From NCBI GenBank assembly GCA_024277475.1, contig JAJRVC010000655.1, forward strand, positions 1-13,747: a DNA stretch of 13,747 nucleotides. The letters run 5' to 3'. Positions 12,770-13,747 of the stretch are shown here, piece after piece (within the stretch, counting starts at the first letter, position 1; every line of letters begins with the position of its first letter). The translations under genes were made by a program, and so were the position numbers. Origin of the DNA: Deltaproteobacteria bacterium (lineage in GTDB: Bacteria > Desulfobacterota > Desulfobacteria > Desulfobacterales > JAFDCJ01). Under the pieces are notes generated by a model. The model made no database searches. It worked only from the letters and a program-made list of their open reading frames with translations, and was not told where the DNA came from.

Positions 12770-13747
12770 AAGGCACCTCAATCGTGGCCTTCAATCCATG
12801 GGGCTGATTCTCCTCCAGAATCAATCGCCCGCGGCTGCCGTATATTGACTCCAACCGCTCCCGAATGCTGGAAAGTCCCATGCCCGAATCGCGTTTTTCT
12901 GTAAAACCCGGACCGGTGTCGATAACTTCGAGCCGCAGAAATCCATTTTTATCTTCTCCATCGATGGTGATTTCTCCCCCCTCAATTTTGGGCTCCAGAC
13001 CGTGTTTAATGGCGTTTTCCACCAGTGGCTGGATCAACATGGCAGGAAACGATATTGCTTCTAAATTTTTGGGCAGGTCAATATTATATTTTAACCTGCC
13101 GCCCATTCGAACTTTAAATATATTAAGGTAGGCCCGGATCATATCCATTTCCTGCCCCAGGGTTGTTTTATCCTCCCTGATTTTTGAAAGAGAAGCCCGT
13201 AGATATTGAATGAAATCAACCAGCATGGATTTACCCTTTTTCGGCTCGGTATCCAGCAGGCTTAAAACATTCGAGAGGGTATTGAATAAAAAGTGCGGCT
13301 CGATCTGTGCCTGAAGAAGTTTGAGGTTGGCTTCCGCCACTTTTTTCTCACTGGTGAGCCTTTTAATTTTCTCTTCCTGGATACTGGCCTGTGACTCCGC
13401 AATCTGCTTCCGGGAGCTGAAGAAGTAAGTAATAATGGAACCAAAGATAACGCCGATAGCCAATAGTTGAAGGAGGGTGGTTCTTTCAAAAAGGACTGTA
13501 AAGCTTAATCCCGACACGAATGCACCCAGATAAGATCCGCATATTGTTCCGATAATTAACGCCGCCGCGACCCTGATGGCCTGTAGGATCGGTCTATCGC
13601 TGGGAAAAAAATAAAGGGCTGTCAAAACACTGGTACAACAGGACAAACCGATACACTGCGAGATGATAAAATTGATAAGAAATGTATCTCCGAAATGTAT
13701 CGCTGTCAAAAAAACTGCAATAATGGTATCGAAAACAAAGGTGTAGA
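12756..13747 (-). CDS. LytS-type sensor histidine kinase (5' end outside window)
   Basis: The frame is open through the right edge: upstream of a TTG at 13709 it continues as YTFVFDTIIAVF with no stop or ATG, and this extends a membrane helix, so the true start lies beyond base 13747. At least three or four membrane segments are visible (around 13747-13690, 13650-13600, 13590-13480 and 13470-13410). A coiled coil (RKQIAESQASIQEEKIKRLTSEKKVAEANLKLLQAQ) links these to the catalytic part. The His_kinase H-box is QIEPHFLFNTLSN, phosphoacceptor His at 13293-13295. The ATPase shows the N-box PLVENAIKHGLE, D-box DTGPGF and G-box GMGLSSIRERLESIYG. It should phosphorylate the adjacent LytTR regulator. 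No extracytoplasmic sensor domain is seen, suggesting that the membrane part itself senses an envelope or membrane signal. Confidence 0.92.
   Translation of the reverse strand, partial: YTFVFDTIIAVFLTAIHFGDTFLINFIISQCIGLSCCTSVLTALYFFPSDRPILQAIRVAAALIIGTICGSYLGAFVSGLSFTVLFERTTLLQLLAIGVIFGSIITYFFSSRKQIAESQASIQEEKIKRLTSEKKVAEANLKLLQAQIEPHFLFNTLSNVLSLLDTEPKKGKSMLVDFIQYLRASLSKIREDKTTLGQEMDMIRAYLNIFKVRMGGRLKYNIDLPKNLEAISFPAMLIQPLVENAIKHGLEPKIEGGEITIDGEDKNGFLRLEVIDTGPGFTEKRDSGMGLSSIRERLESIYGSRGRLILEENQPHGLKATIEVPYDKS

Noticed and set aside
12770..12781. TTG start for the response regulator
   Set aside because: GAGGTG serves the ATG at 12769; the extra MRCL has no support, and receiver domains start close to MTNPEAIIADDE.
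1..13747. tRNA, rRNA or riboswitch genes; insertion sequences or integrase genes
   Set aside because: I saw no cloverleaf-like or rRNA-like sequence, no transposase or integrase motif, and no recognisable riboswitch on either strand by eye; subtle RNAs could be missed without a covariance search.

Overview
The window looks like part of a Desulfobacterota-type (deltaproteobacterial) genome, probably a metagenome-assembled contig. This is an inference from four things: the TAXI-type TRAP receptor, intergenic DNA full of degenerate short tandem repeats, about 50% GC coding sequence with good Shine-Dalgarno sites, and a BtrH-like / type II fatty-acid-synthase-like gene set. The first ~230 bases do not fit: they are much more GC-rich and read as a Pro/Thr-rich linker protein on the + strand. 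That segment cuts off a TRAP receptor gene, so a chimeric join or rearrangement near position 225-245 is likely.

Layout, left to right. (1) 1-981: foreign-looking fragment, truncated TAXI receptor (-), and a small secreted protein of unknown function (-). (2) 982-1554: a gene-free stretch with three kinds of short tandem repeat (period 7, period 4 G-quadruplex type, period 14); the last runs into the end of the next gene. (3) 1555-2544: SppA-like lipoprotein protease (-). (4) 2764-5385: an operon-like (-) run of a FabZ/ApeP-like hotdog dehydratase, an extended-SDR epimerase-like protein lacking the usual YxxxK lysine, and a DapA-superfamily aldolase. (5) 5554-6964: a divergent (+) pair, a small HTH-like protein and a BtrH-like papain/C39-fold acyltransferase candidate that starts with TTG. 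(6) 7047-9404: a (-) run of ACP, FabF-like ketosynthase and a degenerate ketosynthase of the chain-length-factor kind. (7) 9525-11659: ABC ATPase and ABC-2 permease (-), closed by a clear intrinsic terminator. (8) 12002-13747: a LytS/LytT-type two-component pair (-), the kinase being cut by the window end.

Together, ACP + ketosynthase + chain-length-factor-like partner + dehydratase + BtrH-like transferase + ABC exporter suggest a compact type II FAS/PKS-like pathway. It would build an acyl chain on a dedicated carrier protein, pass it to an acceptor through the BtrH-like protein, and export the product or place it in the envelope. No dedicated ketoreductase, malonyltransferase, phosphopantetheinyl transferase, adenylation enzyme or thioesterase is visible, so those would have to come from housekeeping metabolism or from genes outside the window. 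The role of the aldolase/epimerase pair and the identity of the product are unknown.
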